From assembly GCA_003963405.1 (NCBI GenBank), contig RXIY01000018.1:1-64000 (forward strand): a stretch of DNA of 64,000 bases, written 5' to 3'. The notes under the pieces are model-generated. The model saw nothing but the letters and a program-made list of their open reading frames with translations. It was not told the DNA's origin and made no database searches. Origin of the DNA: Hyphomicrobiales bacterium (GTDB taxonomy: Bacteria; Pseudomonadota; Alphaproteobacteria; Rhizobiales; Beijerinckiaceae). How positions within the stretch are numbered: position 1 is the stretch's first letter; each line of letters begins with the position of its first letter. The position numbers and the translations under genes were made by a program. Positions 19,972 through 29,267 of the stretch are shown piece by piece.

Positions 19972-20394
19972 TCAGCCCACGATCTCGTTGCCGGAGAAGA
20001 ACTGCGCGATTTCGATCGCGGCCGTCTCCGGAGCGTCCGAGCCGTGCACGGAGTTCTCGCCGACCGAGAGCGCATGCTCCTTGCGGATCGTGCCCGGCGC
20101 GGCGTTGGCGGGATTGGTCGCGCCCATCACTTCGCGATAGCGGGCGATGGCGTTCTCGCCCTGCAGCACCTGCACCACGACCGGCTCGGAGATCATGAAC
20201 TCGACGAGCTCCCCGAAGAAGGGACGCTCCTTATGCACCGCGTAGAAGGTTTCGGCCTGCTCGCGGGTCATGCGGATACGCTTCTGCGCGACGATGCGAA
20301 GACCAGCGCCCTCGATGATGGCATTGACGGCGCCGGTGAGGTTGCGCTTGGTCGCGTCGGGCTTGATGATGGAAAAAGTGCGTTCGATCGCCAT
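19972..20394 (-). CDS. ndk: nucleoside-diphosphate kinase
   Basis: A full-length 140-residue NDP kinase, exchanging gamma-phosphates between nucleoside triphosphates and diphosphates through a phosphohistidine. The active-site motif NSVHGSD is near residue 115 and the amino end [14 protein letters not shown] is standard. It is monocistronic by appearance. Confidence 0.97.
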   Translation of the reverse strand: MAIERTFSIIKPDATKRNLTGAVNAIIEGAGLRIVAQKRIRMTREQAETFYAVHKERPFFGELVEFMISEPVVVQVLQGENAIARYREVMGATNPANAAPGTIRKEHALSVGENSVHGSDAPETAAIEIAQFFSGNEIVG

Positions 20395-20502
20395 GAGAGC
20401 GCATCGCCTCGTGTTGTTGGAGTGCTGGAAAGGTAAGCGCCGCGCTTATACCGGCGGCGCCGCAAGGCGGCAAGCCTCGCCTTCTCCGCGCCTGCCCCAC
20501 CC

Positions 20503-21255
20503 TCAGCGATAGGCGTCGGCGATGGCCATGAAGTCCCTGGCGGTGAGGCTCGCCCCGCCGACAAGCGCGCCGTCCACATTGCGGACGTTCATGAGGTCGC
20601 GGGCGTTCGCGGGCTTCACGGAGCCGCCGTAGAGAATGCGCACGGCGGCGCCCCGGCCCCCTCCGAGCCTCTGCTCGATCCGTTTGCGGGCGAAAGCGTG
20701 CATCTGCGCGACATCCTGGAGAGTCGGCGTCAGCCCCGTGCCGATCGCCCAGACCGGCTCATAGGCGACGACGACCGTTTCGGGAGCCTCGGCTGGCAGC
20801 GAGCCGTCGATTTGCGCGCCGACCACGTCGAGCGCGTCGCCCGCCTCCCGCTCGACGCGCGTCTCGCCCACGCAGATGATCGGCGTCAGCCCCGCGCGCA
20901 GCGCCGCCGCGGCCTTGGCCCGCACAATGCCATCGGTCTCGCCATGACCGGCGCGCCGCTCGCTATGGCCGACGATGACATAAACCGCGCCGGCGTCCTT
21001 CAGCATCTCGGCGGAAATGTCGCCCGTATGGGCGCCGCTCGCGTCGATGTGGCAATCCTGCCCGCCGAGCCGGATGCCGGCGCGCGACGCCACCTCGACG
21101 GCCATGGCGACCAGCGTCGCCGGCGGACAGACGGCGAGCTCCACAAGCGCCTTCAGCGCCGCGTCATAGGCCCCGCCCATCGCCGCGATTTCGGCGAGCG
21201 ACGCGAGCAGTCCGTTCATTTTCCAGTTTCCGGCGACGAGCGGACGGCGGGTCAT
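20503..21255 (-). CDS. tpiA: triosephosphate isomerase
   Basis: A 250-residue TIM-barrel enzyme interconverting dihydroxyacetone phosphate and glyceraldehyde 3-phosphate. NWKMN near residue 10 carries the catalytic lysine, [14 protein letters not shown] near residue 95 the catalytic histidine, and [11 protein letters not shown] near residue 165 the catalytic glutamate. The start at 21255 ([14 protein letters not shown]) fits the family; the open frame extends upstream but that part is unlike homologues and overlaps the divergent arsR promoter region. Confidence 0.96.
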   Translation of the reverse strand: MTRRPLVAGNWKMNGLLASLAEIAAMGGAYDAALKALVELAVCPPATLVAMAVEVASRAGIRLGGQDCHIDASGAHTGDISAEMLKDAGAVYVIVGHSERRAGHGETDGIVRAKAAAALRAGLTPIICVGETRVEREAGDALDVVGAQIDGSLPAEAPETVVVAYEPVWAIGTGLTPTLQDVAQMHAFARKRIEQRLGGGRGAAVRILYGGSVKPANARDLMNVRNVDGALVGGASLTARDFMAIADAYR

Positions 21256-21351
21256 GCGAGCGAATCCTCCGAACCCTTTAGGTAACAGAAGATCGACGAC
21301 TCGCAATGCGGCGGGCGGGCGCAGCGTCATGGACTCGTCGCAGTTGCTTCG

Positions 21352-21367
21352 ATATATCTGGATATAT
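21352..21367. promoter_or_regulatory. AT-rich palindrome at the arsR start, candidate ArsR operator
   Basis: ATATAT-CTGG-ATATAT sits immediately before and across the first bases of the arsR start codon (21366) in otherwise GC-rich DNA. Autoregulating ArsR/SmtB proteins bind AT-rich inverted repeats at their own promoters, so this is a plausible operator that would also block translation initiation signals. No footprint can be inferred from sequence alone. Confidence 0.5.
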
Positions 21368-21704
21368 GGAATCAGAAGCCGCTCTCGCCTGTCTCGCCGC
21401 GCTCTCGCAGCAGACGCGTCTAGACGCATTCCGGCAGCTCGTCCGCGCCGAGTCGACGGGGCTCCCGGCGGGAGAGCTGGCGCGCCGCCTGAATGTGCCG
21501 CAGAACACGCTTTCGGCGCATCTCAACGTGCTGTCCCACGCCAAGCTCGTATCGAGCGCGCGCAAGGGCCGCAGCATTGTCTATCGGGCGGACCTGACCC
21601 GGCTCGACGCGCTTTTGCGCTTCCTCGTCGAAGACTGCTGCGGCGGCGCCGGATGCGCCCAGATGGACGTTCTCGACATCTCCCCCTGCGAGCAAAACCG
21701 ATGA
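21366..21704 (+). CDS. arsR: ArsR/SmtB-family transcriptional repressor
   Basis: A 112-residue winged-helix metalloregulator. The DNA-recognition helix region [21 protein letters not shown] (about residues 39-60) is followed by a wing [10 protein letters not shown] carboxyl-terminal cysteine cluster DCCGGAGC (about residues 91-98) could bind arsenite. The start MESEAAL at 21366 fits the family; an upstream in-frame start would add 20 unrelated residues. It is the first gene of an arsR-arsC-acr3 operon, overlapping arsC by the ATGA arrangement. Confidence 0.88.
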   Translation: MESEAALACLAALSQQTRLDAFRQLVRAESTGLPAGELARRLNVPQNTLSAHLNVLSHAKLVSSARKGRSIVYRADLTRLDALLRFLVEDCCGGAGCAQMDVLDISPCEQNR

Positions 21705-22228
21705 AAGAGAGAATTTACAACGTCCTTTTCCTGTGCACGGGCAATAGCGCGCGCTCCATTCTCGGCGAGGGGATATTGCGGCGGGACGGCGCGGGCCGCT
21801 TCAACGCCTTCTCCGCAGGGAGCCAGCCCAAGGGCGCGGTCAACCCTTACGCGCTGACGACATTGCAAGCCTTCGGCTATCCTGACCAGGGACTTTCGTC
21901 GAAGAGTTGGGACGTCTTTTCGGGAGCCGACGCCCCCCGGATGGATTTCGTTTTCACTGTCTGCGACAATGCCGCTGGCGAAGCCTGCCCCGTCTGGCCG
22001 GGCCAGCCGATGACGGCGCATTGGGGCATCGAAGATCCGGCCGCCGGAGATGGCTCGGATATCGAGAAGCAGCGAGCTTTTGCGACGGCCTTCCGCCACA
22101 TGAAAAACCGCATCGACCTGTTCCTCGCCATACCGATTGGCCGGCTGGAAAAACTCACGCTGGGCGCAAGGCTGCGCGAGATCGGCGAGATCGAAGGGAC
22201 GACCCTCACGCAGGCTGGAAGGGAGTAA
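21701..22228 (+). CDS. arsC: arsenate reductase, low-molecular-weight phosphatase fold
   Basis: A 175-residue protein with the LMW-PTP active-site loop LFLCTGNSARS (CX5R) near residue 12, characteristic of thioredoxin- or glutathione-linked ArsC that reduces arsenate to arsenite for export. The pair of resolving cysteines expected in the thioredoxin-coupled type is not obvious; Cys residues in TVCDNAAGEACPVW (about residues 87-97) are candidates. Its start overlaps the arsR stop and acr3 begins six bases later. Confidence 0.9.
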   Translation: MKERIYNVLFLCTGNSARSILGEGILRRDGAGRFNAFSAGSQPKGAVNPYALTTLQAFGYPDQGLSSKSWDVFSGADAPRMDFVFTVCDNAAGEACPVWPGQPMTAHWGIEDPAAGDGSDIEKQRAFATAFRHMKNRIDLFLAIPIGRLEKLTLGARLREIGEIEGTTLTQAGRE

Positions 22229-22233
22229 AGCCC

Positions 22234-23529
22234 ATGACCATTTTCGAACGCTACCTGTCCCTGTGGGTCGCGCTCTGCATCGTGGCAGGCGTCGCTCTCG
22301 GCCATGCTTTTCCGCAAGCCTTTCATGCCGTCGCTTCGCTGGAAATCGCCAAGGTGAACATGCCCGTCGCCGCGCTGATCTGGCTCATGATCGTGCCCAT
22401 GCTCATGCGGATTGATTTCGCCGCGCTGAAACAGGTGGGCCGCCACTGGCGCGGCATCGGCGTGACGCTTTTCGTCAACTGGGCCGTGAAACCCTTTTCC
22501 ATGGCCCTGCTCGGCTGGATATTCGTGGGCCATCTCTTCCGGCCCTACCTCCCCGCCGACCAGATCGACTCCTACATCGCGGGTCTGATCCTTTTGGCGG
22601 CGGCTCCCTGCACGGCCATGGTCTTCGTCTGGTCCGGCCTGACGAAAGGCGAGCCGCATTTCACCTTGAGCCAGGTGGCGCTGAACGACGCCATCATGAT
22701 TGTAGCCTTCGCGCCGATCGTGGGCCTGCTCCTGGGCCTTTCCGCTATCTCCGTCCCCTGGGATACGCTGGCCCTGTCGGTCGTTCTCTATATCGTCGTG
22801 CCGGTCATCGTCGCGCAGCTCGCGCGTAGGCGTCTGCTTGCGTCGGGCGGCGACGCGCGCCTCGCATGGGCGCTCGCCAGGATCGGCCCGCTTTCGCTTC
22901 TCGCGCTGCTGGCGACGCTCGTTCTGCTGTTCGGCCTTCAGGGCGAGCAGATCATCTCGCAGCCGACGATCATCGCCATGCTCGCGGTTCCGATCCTTAT
23001 CCAGGTTTATTTCAACGCCGCGCTCGCCTACGGACTCAACCGTCTATCCGGCGAAGCGCATTGCGTCGCGGGCCCCTCCGCCCTGATCGGCGCGAGCAAC
23101 TTCTTCGAACTCGCAGTCGCGGCCGCAATCAGCCTTTTCGGATTTGATTCCGGGGCGGCTCTCGCGACCGTCGTTGGCGTGCTGATCGAAGTGCCGGTGA
23201 TGCTCAGCGTGTGCTGGATCGTCAACCGAAGCAAAGGCTGGTACGAGGCCGGCGCGTTACGAGAAACCCAAACCGCGCCGCCGACCAACCCTCAGCTTTC
23301 CCGATCAGTAGCCGCAGAGGCGGTAGCCGAGGCTCGCAAGCTGCGCGCCGGAGAGCTTGAGCAGCGGCCCCGGCACCATGCCGCGCGTGGCGCGGACGTG
23401 GTTGAGGAAGATGCGGCGCAGCGGCGGCTTGTAGGCGGAGGCGAAGACGGCCGTCATCTGCGGATCGACCACGCCGCTGGTGGGGCCGCCGACCCACGGG
23501 GCGTGGAAGCCGAAGACGGCGCCGGGTGA
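22234..23529 (+). CDS. acr3: arsenite efflux transporter ACR3, with an abnormal C-terminal extension
   Basis: Ten-helix ACR3/BART-superfamily permease that expels arsenite. Family features are the first helix region FERYLSLWVALCIVAGVALG, the conserved cysteine in LAAAPCTAMVFVWS (near residue 127) and the ASNFFELAVAAA segment (near residue 290). Homologues end soon after CWIVNRSKGWYE (about residue 338). Here the frame continues about 90 residues more, to 431, with a charged tail rich in Arg, Glu and Gly. That tail is the antisense of the 3' part of the convergent ClpP-like gene (23305-23748). Loss of the original stop by a small indel or rearrangement near 23260-23300 is likely. The transporter core looks intact. 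Confidence 0.9.
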   Translation: MTIFERYLSLWVALCIVAGVALGHAFPQAFHAVASLEIAKVNMPVAALIWLMIVPMLMRIDFAALKQVGRHWRGIGVTLFVNWAVKPFSMALLGWIFVGHLFRPYLPADQIDSYIAGLILLAAAPCTAMVFVWSGLTKGEPHFTLSQVALNDAIMIVAFAPIVGLLLGLSAISVPWDTLALSVVLYIVVPVIVAQLARRRLLASGGDARLAWALARIGPLSLLALLATLVLLFGLQGEQIISQPTIIAMLAVPILIQVYFNAALAYGLNRLSGEAHCVAGPSALIGASNFFELAVAAAISLFGFDSGAALATVVGVLIEVPVMLSVCWIVNRSKGWYEAGALRETQTAPPTNPQLSRSVAAEAVAEARKLRAGELEQRPRHHAARGADVVEEDAAQRRLVGGGEDGRHLRIDHAAGGAADPRGVEAEDGAG

Positions 23530-23748
23530 AACGCAGGAGTGGCGCGCGCCGAGGTAAAGGGTGCAGGAGGAGTCGCACTCCACTGGCCCGATGCGCACAG
23601 GCTCACCCCGAGATTCCGCCGCGTGCAGACGGGCGACATAAGGTTCGACGCGCCCGCCGTAGTCGTGATGCACTACGTCGAAAGCACTGGCCGGCGCAGA
23701 AAAGAGTACAAACGTAATCATTCCTGCAAGACCGAAAGATCGCAGCAT
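23305..23748 (-). CDS. secreted ClpP/crotonase-fold-like protein of unknown function
   Basis: A 147-residue exported protein. Start at 23748 with AAGGA six bases upstream. It has a signal peptide (LAGMITFVLFSAPASA, about residues 7-22), then a compact domain with VECDSSCTLYLGARHSCVSPGAVFGFHAPW, which resembles the segment around the catalytic serine in ClpP/SppA-like folds of short periplasmic proteins seen in Rhizobiales. Three cysteines lie near the putative active site and one at the end. Its 3' 225 bp are overlapped on the other strand by the runaway acr3 frame. Function unknown. Confidence 0.65.
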   Translation of the reverse strand: MLRSFGLAGMITFVLFSAPASAFDVVHHDYGGRVEPYVARLHAAESRGEPVRIGPVECDSSCTLYLGARHSCVSPGAVFGFHAPWVGGPTSGVVDPQMTAVFASAYKPPLRRIFLNHVRATRGMVPGPLLKLSGAQLASLGYRLCGY

Positions 23749-23999
23749 GGCGGTTCCTTTTTGAGGCGCTTGGCGTTGCGTTCGTCGCCGCATTTTTACT
23801 TGAAGCTCCGCGGGCCAAGCGCTCGCCCCGGAGCCGTTGCCGCCGGTCAACTCATAGTCCGTCAGCGTCAGCGTCTCGATTGTTACGCGAGCAGCGCCTG
23901 CGCGGCAAGTAGGCTATTGATTTTGAACGTAGTTTTGGCGAAATAATTTTGCACGCGGGCCTTGAAGCGGCGAGATCGTGCACATCTCCCGGCTCAAAT

Positions 24000-24022
24000 G
24001 AGGCGCGCGCGTGGCGCGCCTC
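24000..24022 (-). terminator. GC-rich hairpin after ppk2
   Basis: Arms GAGGCGCGC and GCGCGCCTC with a five-base loop lie 16 bases beyond the ppk2 stop on the minus strand, followed by ATTTGAG. The stem is perfect but the T tract is short, so termination may be partial. Confidence 0.45.
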
Positions 24023-24037
24023 GGGCTTGAGAAGGGC

Positions 24038-25054
24038 CTATCCCCGCTTGCGCTTCTTCTCCAGATCCATGGTCAGCGATCTGCCGACGATATGCTCGCT
24101 GCGGCCGATGACATGCGCGCTGGCGCCGACGATCAACGGATCGGGTCCGCGCACGACGCCGTGATCCTTGTTGGGATAGTTGAGGCTGGAGAGGAAATGC
24201 TGCATGCAGTTCAGGCGCGCGCGTTTCTTGTCGTCCGACTTGATCACGACCCAGGGCGCGTCCGCCGTGTCGGTGAAGAAGAACATCGCCTCCTTCGCCT
24301 CGGTGTAGTCGTCCCATTTGTCCATTGAGGCGCGGTCGATCGGCGAGAGCTTCCACTGTTTCAGCGGATCGGTCTCGCGCGCCTTGAACCGGCGCATCTG
24401 CTCTTCGCGCGTCACCGAGAACCAGTATTTGTAGAGCCTGATCCCCGAATGGACGAACATGCGCTCGAGATCCGGGCACTGGCGCATGAAGTCGAGATAT
24501 TCGTTCGGCGTGCAGAAGTTCATCACGCGCTCGACGCCGGCGCGATTGTACCAGCTACGGTCGAAGAAGACGACTTCGCCGCCCGCCGGCAAATGATGGA
24601 TATATCGCTGGAAATACCATTGGCCGCGTTCGCGCTCGGTCGGCTTTTCCAGCGCCACGACGCGGGCGCCGCGCGGGTTCATGTGCTCCATGAATCGCTT
24701 GATCGTGCCGCCCTTGCCGGCGGCGTCGCGCCCCTCGAACAGCACCACGATCCGCTGGCCGGTCTCCTTGACCCAGTTCTGGGCCTTGAGCAGTTCGACC
24801 TGCAACGACGCCATATGCTCGAGATAGACCTTCTCCGAGAGCCGGGTCTTGTAGGGGAACTCGCCAGTCTCGAAGGCGTGGCGGATCGCCTCCGAATCGG
24901 CTCTCAGCCGGCGAATGTCTTCGTGCCGGGACGCCGGCTCCGCGCTAACGGCGGGCGCCGCTTCCTGCGCATCGGCCGCACGGGTCACGCCGGCCGCATA
25001 GTCCTGGAGCGCATCGGCGGCTTCGGCAATCTCGTTTTTCCTTATCTCGTCCAT
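24038..25054 (-). CDS. ppk2: polyphosphate kinase 2
   Basis: A 338-residue PPK2-family enzyme that transfers phosphate between polyphosphate and nucleotides. The Walker A loop is FEGRDAAGKGGTIKRF (about residue 107) and the Walker B region VVFFDRSWYNRAGVERVM (about residue 166); the lid contains MNPRGARVVALEKPTERE. The core of about 240 residues is complete and preceded by an alanine-rich leader. The start at 25054 (MDEIRKNE) is chosen because longer frames run into the divergent ppiD promoter. The preferred direction (GDP or ADP phosphorylation) cannot be judged. Confidence 0.93.
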   Translation of the reverse strand: MDEIRKNEIAEAADALQDYAAGVTRAADAQEAAPAVSAEPASRHEDIRRLRADSEAIRHAFETGEFPYKTRLSEKVYLEHMASLQVELLKAQNWVKETGQRIVVLFEGRDAAGKGGTIKRFMEHMNPRGARVVALEKPTERERGQWYFQRYIHHLPAGGEVVFFDRSWYNRAGVERVMNFCTPNEYLDFMRQCPDLERMFVHSGIRLYKYWFSVTREEQMRRFKARETDPLKQWKLSPIDRASMDKWDDYTEAKEAMFFFTDTADAPWVVIKSDDKKRARLNCMQHFLSSLNYPNKDHGVVRGPDPLIVGASAHVIGRSEHIVGRSLTMDLEKKRKRG

Positions 25055-25269
25055 GTCGTTCCCACAGGCAAAGGCGGCGGCGCGGAGAGGGCGCTTCGTC
25101 GTCATCAAGGCTGAGACTGACGGTCCCGGCCGAGCCTGGCAATGCCGCATATCGACGCGGAATTGCGGTTGTTCGCGCGGCTCATTGCCACAGCCCGCGC
25201 CCCTCCCTATAGTCCGCCGCCAAACCGGGGCCGCGCGCCCCCAAGAATTGGAATAAGGGAACCGGAAAA

Positions 25270-27174
25270 ATGCTCGAGGGCCTGCGCGTCGCATCGCAGA
25301 ACTGGATCGGCCGCACCATCATGGCGGTCGTCATGGGCGTCATCGTCATCAGTTTCGCGATCTGGGGCGTCGGAGACGTGTTTCGCGGCTTTACCGCGCA
25401 GCGCCTCGCCCGCGTCGGCGCCGGCGAGGTGACCGTCGACCAGTTCCGCAACGCCTTCCAGAACGATCTGCGCCGAATCCAGCAGCGGATGCGCCGCGCC
25501 GTCACCGCCGAGGAGGCGCATCGCGCCGGCATGGACCTCCAGGTGCTGGAGCGGCTTATCACGGACGTGGCTCTCGACCAGAAGGCGCGCAATCTCGGCC
25601 TCGCCTCCAGCGACGAGACGACCCAGCGCATCATCGCCAGCGAGAAGGCGTTCCAGACCAACGGCGTCTTCGATCCCGAGAAGCTCAAGGCCATCGCCCG
25701 CGACGCCGGCTTCACCGAGCGCGGACTCCTCGCCGACCAGAAGGCCGCCTATCTGCGCAAGGCTCTGACGGACATCGTCATTGCGGGCGTCGAGCCGCCG
25801 AAGCTGATGATTGAGGCCATACACCGCTTCCGCAACGAGTCGCGTTCGGTCGATTATTTCGTGCTCCCGGTCTCCGCCGCCGGCGATGCCGCGAAGCCGA
25901 CCGAGGAAGAGCTCAAGAAATATTTCGAGGATCGCGAACAGACGTTCCGCGCGAAGGAATATCGCAAGCTGACCGTGCTCGAAGTCAGCCCCTCGACCGT
26001 CGCAAAGGTCGCCGACGTCTCGGACGACGACGCGCGCAAGCTCTATGACGAGGTCAAGGCGAAACGCTACGGGACGCCCGAGAAGCGCGAGGTTCGCCAG
26101 ATCGTCTTCAAGACCGAGAAGGAGGCGCAGGACGCCATCGCGAAGCTCAAGGGCGGCGCCGACGTCGACGCCCTGGCCGCCGAGCTCAAGCGCAATCCGA
26201 AGGACGTGGACCTCGGCCTCGTCGAAAAGCGTGATTTCGGCGACGCCAAGGTGGGCGATGCGGTCTTCGCTTTGCCCCAGCCGGGCGTCGCCGAGCCCGT
26301 GACGACGCCCTTCGGCACGGTCGTCTCGGTGGTCAAGAAGATTTCCCCCGCGGTGACGACCAAGAGCTTCGACCAGGCCAAGACGGAGCTCAAGGCCGAG
26401 GTCGCGGCCCAGCGCGCGGGACCGGAAGTTCGCCGCCTGCATGAAGCGGTCGAGGATCAGCGCGCGGCCGGCAAGCCGCTCGCCGAAGCGGCCGCCGCCG
26501 CGGGCCTCCAGACCCGCGCCATCGACGCGGTGGACGACGCCGGACGCGGCAAGGACGGCAAGGCCATCGAGGTTCCCGCCGGCGCGGATCTGCTCAAGGC
26601 CGCCTTCGCTTCCGATGTCGGCGTCGACAACGAGACCGTCGCCACGCGCGACGGCGGTTATGTCTGGTTCGAGGTGAACGGAATAGACCCCGCCCGGCAG
26701 AAGACCTTCGAGGAAGTGAAGGACCAGGTCGCCGAGGCCATGCGCGCCGAAAACGCCCAGAAGGCGCTCTCGGCCAAGGCCGAGGAGATCGTGGGCAAGA
26801 TCAAGGGCGGGCAGCCGATCGAGGACGCCGCCAAGGCCCTCAATCTCGGGGTGAAGCGCGCGACCGACGTGAAACGCGCTCAGCGCCCGGATTTCACCAT
26901 CAACACGATCGTGCAGTTCTTCGACGTTGCGCCCGGCGGCGCCGGCTCCGCCACCGTGGACGAGGGCCGTCTGATCTTCGTCGTGAAGGACGCCCAGACC
27001 CCGCCCTTCGACGCCAACTCCATCGAGTCGAAGACCATCGCCGAGCAGCTCAAGCCGGCCGTCCAGAACGATCTGCTCGAGCAATATGTCGGCGGCCTTG
27101 AAAAGTCGCTCAATGTCGAGATCAACCAGAAGGCGCTCGAAGCGGCCGTCGGGGTGGGCAAGGAAGAACAGTGA
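25270..27174 (+). CDS. ppiD: membrane-anchored peptidyl-prolyl isomerase, PpiD/SurA type
   Basis: A 634-residue periplasmic chaperone tethered by one N-terminal helix (about residues 14-36: RTIMAVVMGVIVISFAIWGV). A SurA_N-type helical chaperone region follows and a parvulin-like domain lies at about residues 265-370 (VRQIVFKTEKEAQ..., DLGLVEKRDFGDAKVGDAVFAL). The C-terminal half repeats the chaperone-like architecture. PpiD assists folding of proteins leaving the Sec translocon. The stop overlaps the trpE start by four bases, a coupling found in several alphaproteobacteria. Confidence 0.9.
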   Translation: MLEGLRVASQNWIGRTIMAVVMGVIVISFAIWGVGDVFRGFTAQRLARVGAGEVTVDQFRNAFQNDLRRIQQRMRRAVTAEEAHRAGMDLQVLERLITDVALDQKARNLGLASSDETTQRIIASEKAFQTNGVFDPEKLKAIARDAGFTERGLLADQKAAYLRKALTDIVIAGVEPPKLMIEAIHRFRNESRSVDYFVLPVSAAGDAAKPTEEELKKYFEDREQTFRAKEYRKLTVLEVSPSTVAKVADVSDDDARKLYDEVKAKRYGTPEKREVRQIVFKTEKEAQDAIAKLKGGADVDALAAELKRNPKDVDLGLVEKRDFGDAKVGDAVFALPQPGVAEPVTTPFGTVVSVVKKISPAVTTKSFDQAKTELKAEVAAQRAGPEVRRLHEAVEDQRAAGKPLAEAAAAAGLQTRAIDAVDDAGRGKDGKAIEVPAGADLLKAAFASDVGVDNETVATRDGGYVWFEVNGIDPARQKTFEEVKDQVAEAMRAENAQKALSAKAEEIVGKIKGGQPIEDAAKALNLGVKRATDVKRAQRPDFTINTIVQFFDVAPGGAGSATVDEGRLIFVVKDAQTPPFDANSIESKTIAEQLKPAVQNDLLEQYVGGLEKSLNVEINQKALEAAVGVGKEEQ

Positions 27175-28706
27175 CCGGCGCCATATTCGAGCCCGAGTTC
27201 GGGGTCTTCGCCGCCGATTACGACGCGGGGCGTCCGAGGCTGGTCGTCACGCGCCTCGTCGGCGATCTGGAGACTCCGGTCTCCGCCTATCTGAAGCTCT
27301 CACGCGAGCGCGCCGGCTCGACCTTCCTCCTGGAATCGGTCGAGGGCGGCGCGGCGCGCGGCCGCTATTCGATGATCGGCCTCGATCCGGACGTGATTTT
27401 TCGCGTCATCGGCGACCGGGCGGAGATCAACCGGGACGCACTCGCCGACCGCGACGCCTTCGTGCCCTGCGGCGCGGCGCCGCTGCTGGCGCTGCGCCAG
27501 CTCATCGCCGACTCCGCCATCCCCGCTTCGACGCTGCAATTGCCGCCCATGGCGGCGGGCGTCTTCGGCTATCTCGGTTATGACATGGTGCGCCAGATGG
27601 AGCGTCTGGCGCCCGCCAAGGAGGACAGGATCGGCGTGCCCGACGCGCTGATGCTGCGCCCGACCGTGATGGTCGTCTTCGACACGGTGCGGGACGAAAT
27701 TTCCATCGTCACGCCCGTGCGTCCGCACGCGGGCGTGACGGCGAAAGCGGCCTATGAGGCAGCGCTCGCCCGTCTCGACAGGGTGGTCGCCACGCTGGAG
27801 GCGCCGCTCGAACATCGCGACGCGGGCTGCGATCCGGCGCTTCTCGCGGAGGAGCCCGTCTCCAACACGCCCAAGCCCCGCTTCCTCGAAATGGTGGAGC
27901 GGGCCAAGGAATACATCCGCGCCGGCGACATTTTTCAGGTCGTGCTGTCGCAACGGTTCACGGCTCCCTTCGCCCTGCCCGCCTTCGCGCTCTATCGCGC
28001 CCTGCGTCGCGTCAATCCGGCGCCCTTCCTCTGCTTCCTCGATTTCGGGCAGTTCCAGATCGTTTGTTCGAGCCCGGAAATTCTCGTGCGCGTCGCGGAA
28101 GGCAAGGTCACGATTCGCCCTATCGCCGGCACGCGCTGGCGCAGCGAGAACAAGGCCGAGGACGAGCGTCTCGCCGCCGAGCTGCTCGCGGACGAGAAGG
28201 AGCGCGCCGAGCATTTGATGCTGCTCGACCTCGGCCGCAACGACGTCGGCCGCGTCGCGCGCACCGGCACCGTGCGCGTCACCGACAGCTTCACGATCGA
28301 ACGCTACAGCCACGTGATGCACATCGTCTCCAACGTCGAGGGCGAGCTGGATGGCGAGCGCTTCGACTGCATCGACGCGCTGGCCGCGGGCTTTCCCGCC
28401 GGAACGGTCTCGGGCGCGCCCAAGGTGCGGGCGATGGAGATCATCGACGAGCTCGAAACCGACAAGCGCGGCATCTACGGCGGCTGCATCGGCTATTTCG
28501 GCTCGGCCGGGCAGATGGACACCTGCATCGTGCTGCGCACGGCGATCGTCAAGGACGGCAAAATGCATGTGCAGGCGGGCGCCGGCGTCGTCTATGACAG
28601 CGAGCCGGAATATGAAAACCGCGAATGCGTGAACAAGGCGAAGGCGCTGTTCCGCGCCGCCGAGGAAGCCGTTCGCTTCGCCGCCCGCGCGCGCCGGGGA
28701 CAATGA
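27171..28706 (+). CDS. trpE: anthranilate synthase component I
   Basis: A 511-residue TrpE, forming anthranilate from chorismate with ammonia supplied by TrpG. The N-terminal tryptophan-binding element appears as FLLESVEGG (near residue 50). Chorismate-binding motifs include IRPIAGTRWR (near residue 317), LDLGRNDVGRVA (near 353) and AGFPAGTVSGAPKVRAME (near 408). It overlaps ppiD by four bases. The partner trpG and the rest of the pathway lie 3.7 kb away in a separate cluster, a split arrangement. No leader-peptide attenuator is visible because the start lies inside ppiD. Confidence 0.96.
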   Translation: MTGAIFEPEFGVFAADYDAGRPRLVVTRLVGDLETPVSAYLKLSRERAGSTFLLESVEGGAARGRYSMIGLDPDVIFRVIGDRAEINRDALADRDAFVPCGAAPLLALRQLIADSAIPASTLQLPPMAAGVFGYLGYDMVRQMERLAPAKEDRIGVPDALMLRPTVMVVFDTVRDEISIVTPVRPHAGVTAKAAYEAALARLDRVVATLEAPLEHRDAGCDPALLAEEPVSNTPKPRFLEMVERAKEYIRAGDIFQVVLSQRFTAPFALPAFALYRALRRVNPAPFLCFLDFGQFQIVCSSPEILVRVAEGKVTIRPIAGTRWRSENKAEDERLAAELLADEKERAEHLMLLDLGRNDVGRVARTGTVRVTDSFTIERYSHVMHIVSNVEGELDGERFDCIDALAAGFPAGTVSGAPKVRAMEIIDELETDKRGIYGGCIGYFGSAGQMDTCIVLRTAIVKDGKMHVQAGAGVVYDSEPEYENRECVNKAKALFRAAEEAVRFAARARRGQ

Positions 28707-28742
28707 CGCGGGGTTGCTGACGCGCCCCCCGAAGGACCGCTG

Positions 28743-29252
28743 ATGGCCGATCACAGCATTTACGATGACGGCGACGATCCTTACCGGCCGATTCGCGTCG
28801 GCGATCCCGGACCTGCGGGCGATGCGGCCAAATGGGGCATGCTGCTGTCGCGCTTCATGCGGATCGTCGCGCTGTTCTGGCTCATGCAGGGCCTGATGCA
28901 CTGGCGCATCGTGCTCATGGCCAAGCAGTCAATCTTCGACACAATGCCTCAGAACGCGGCTTTTGCGGTCATCTTCTTCGCCGTGCTCGATCTCGTCGCC
29001 GCTGTCGGCCTCTGGCTCGCGACGCCCTGGGGCGGCGTGCTCTGGCTGCTCATCGCCAGCGCGCAGATTTTCCTCACGCTCAGCATGCCGGGCTTTTTCG
29101 TCGGAGGCTATTGGCTGATCGGCGTCAATGCGCTTTTGATCCTCATGTATTTCGCCCTGACGTTCGAGGCCGGCCGCGATGCGGACGCGCCGCGCCTGCG
29201 CGAGCGCCGCCGTCGCCGGGAAGCGCGCGCGCGCCCTGCCCCGCGCAAGTAA
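28743..29252 (+). CDS. small membrane protein, DUF6163-like
   Basis: A 169-residue inner-membrane protein with four hydrophobic segments (about residues 35-55, 72-92, 97-115, 120-140) and an arginine-rich tail (RERRRRREARAR). The family is unnamed in function and appears mainly in Rhizobiales. It follows trpE by 36 bp on the same strand and may be the last gene of the ppiD-trpE unit. Confidence 0.7.
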   Translation: MADHSIYDDGDDPYRPIRVGDPGPAGDAAKWGMLLSRFMRIVALFWLMQGLMHWRIVLMAKQSIFDTMPQNAAFAVIFFAVLDLVAAVGLWLATPWGGVLWLLIASAQIFLTLSMPGFFVGGYWLIGVNALLILMYFALTFEAGRDADAPRLRERRRRREARARPAPRK

Positions 29253-29267
29253 CTCCGGCGCGGTTAT

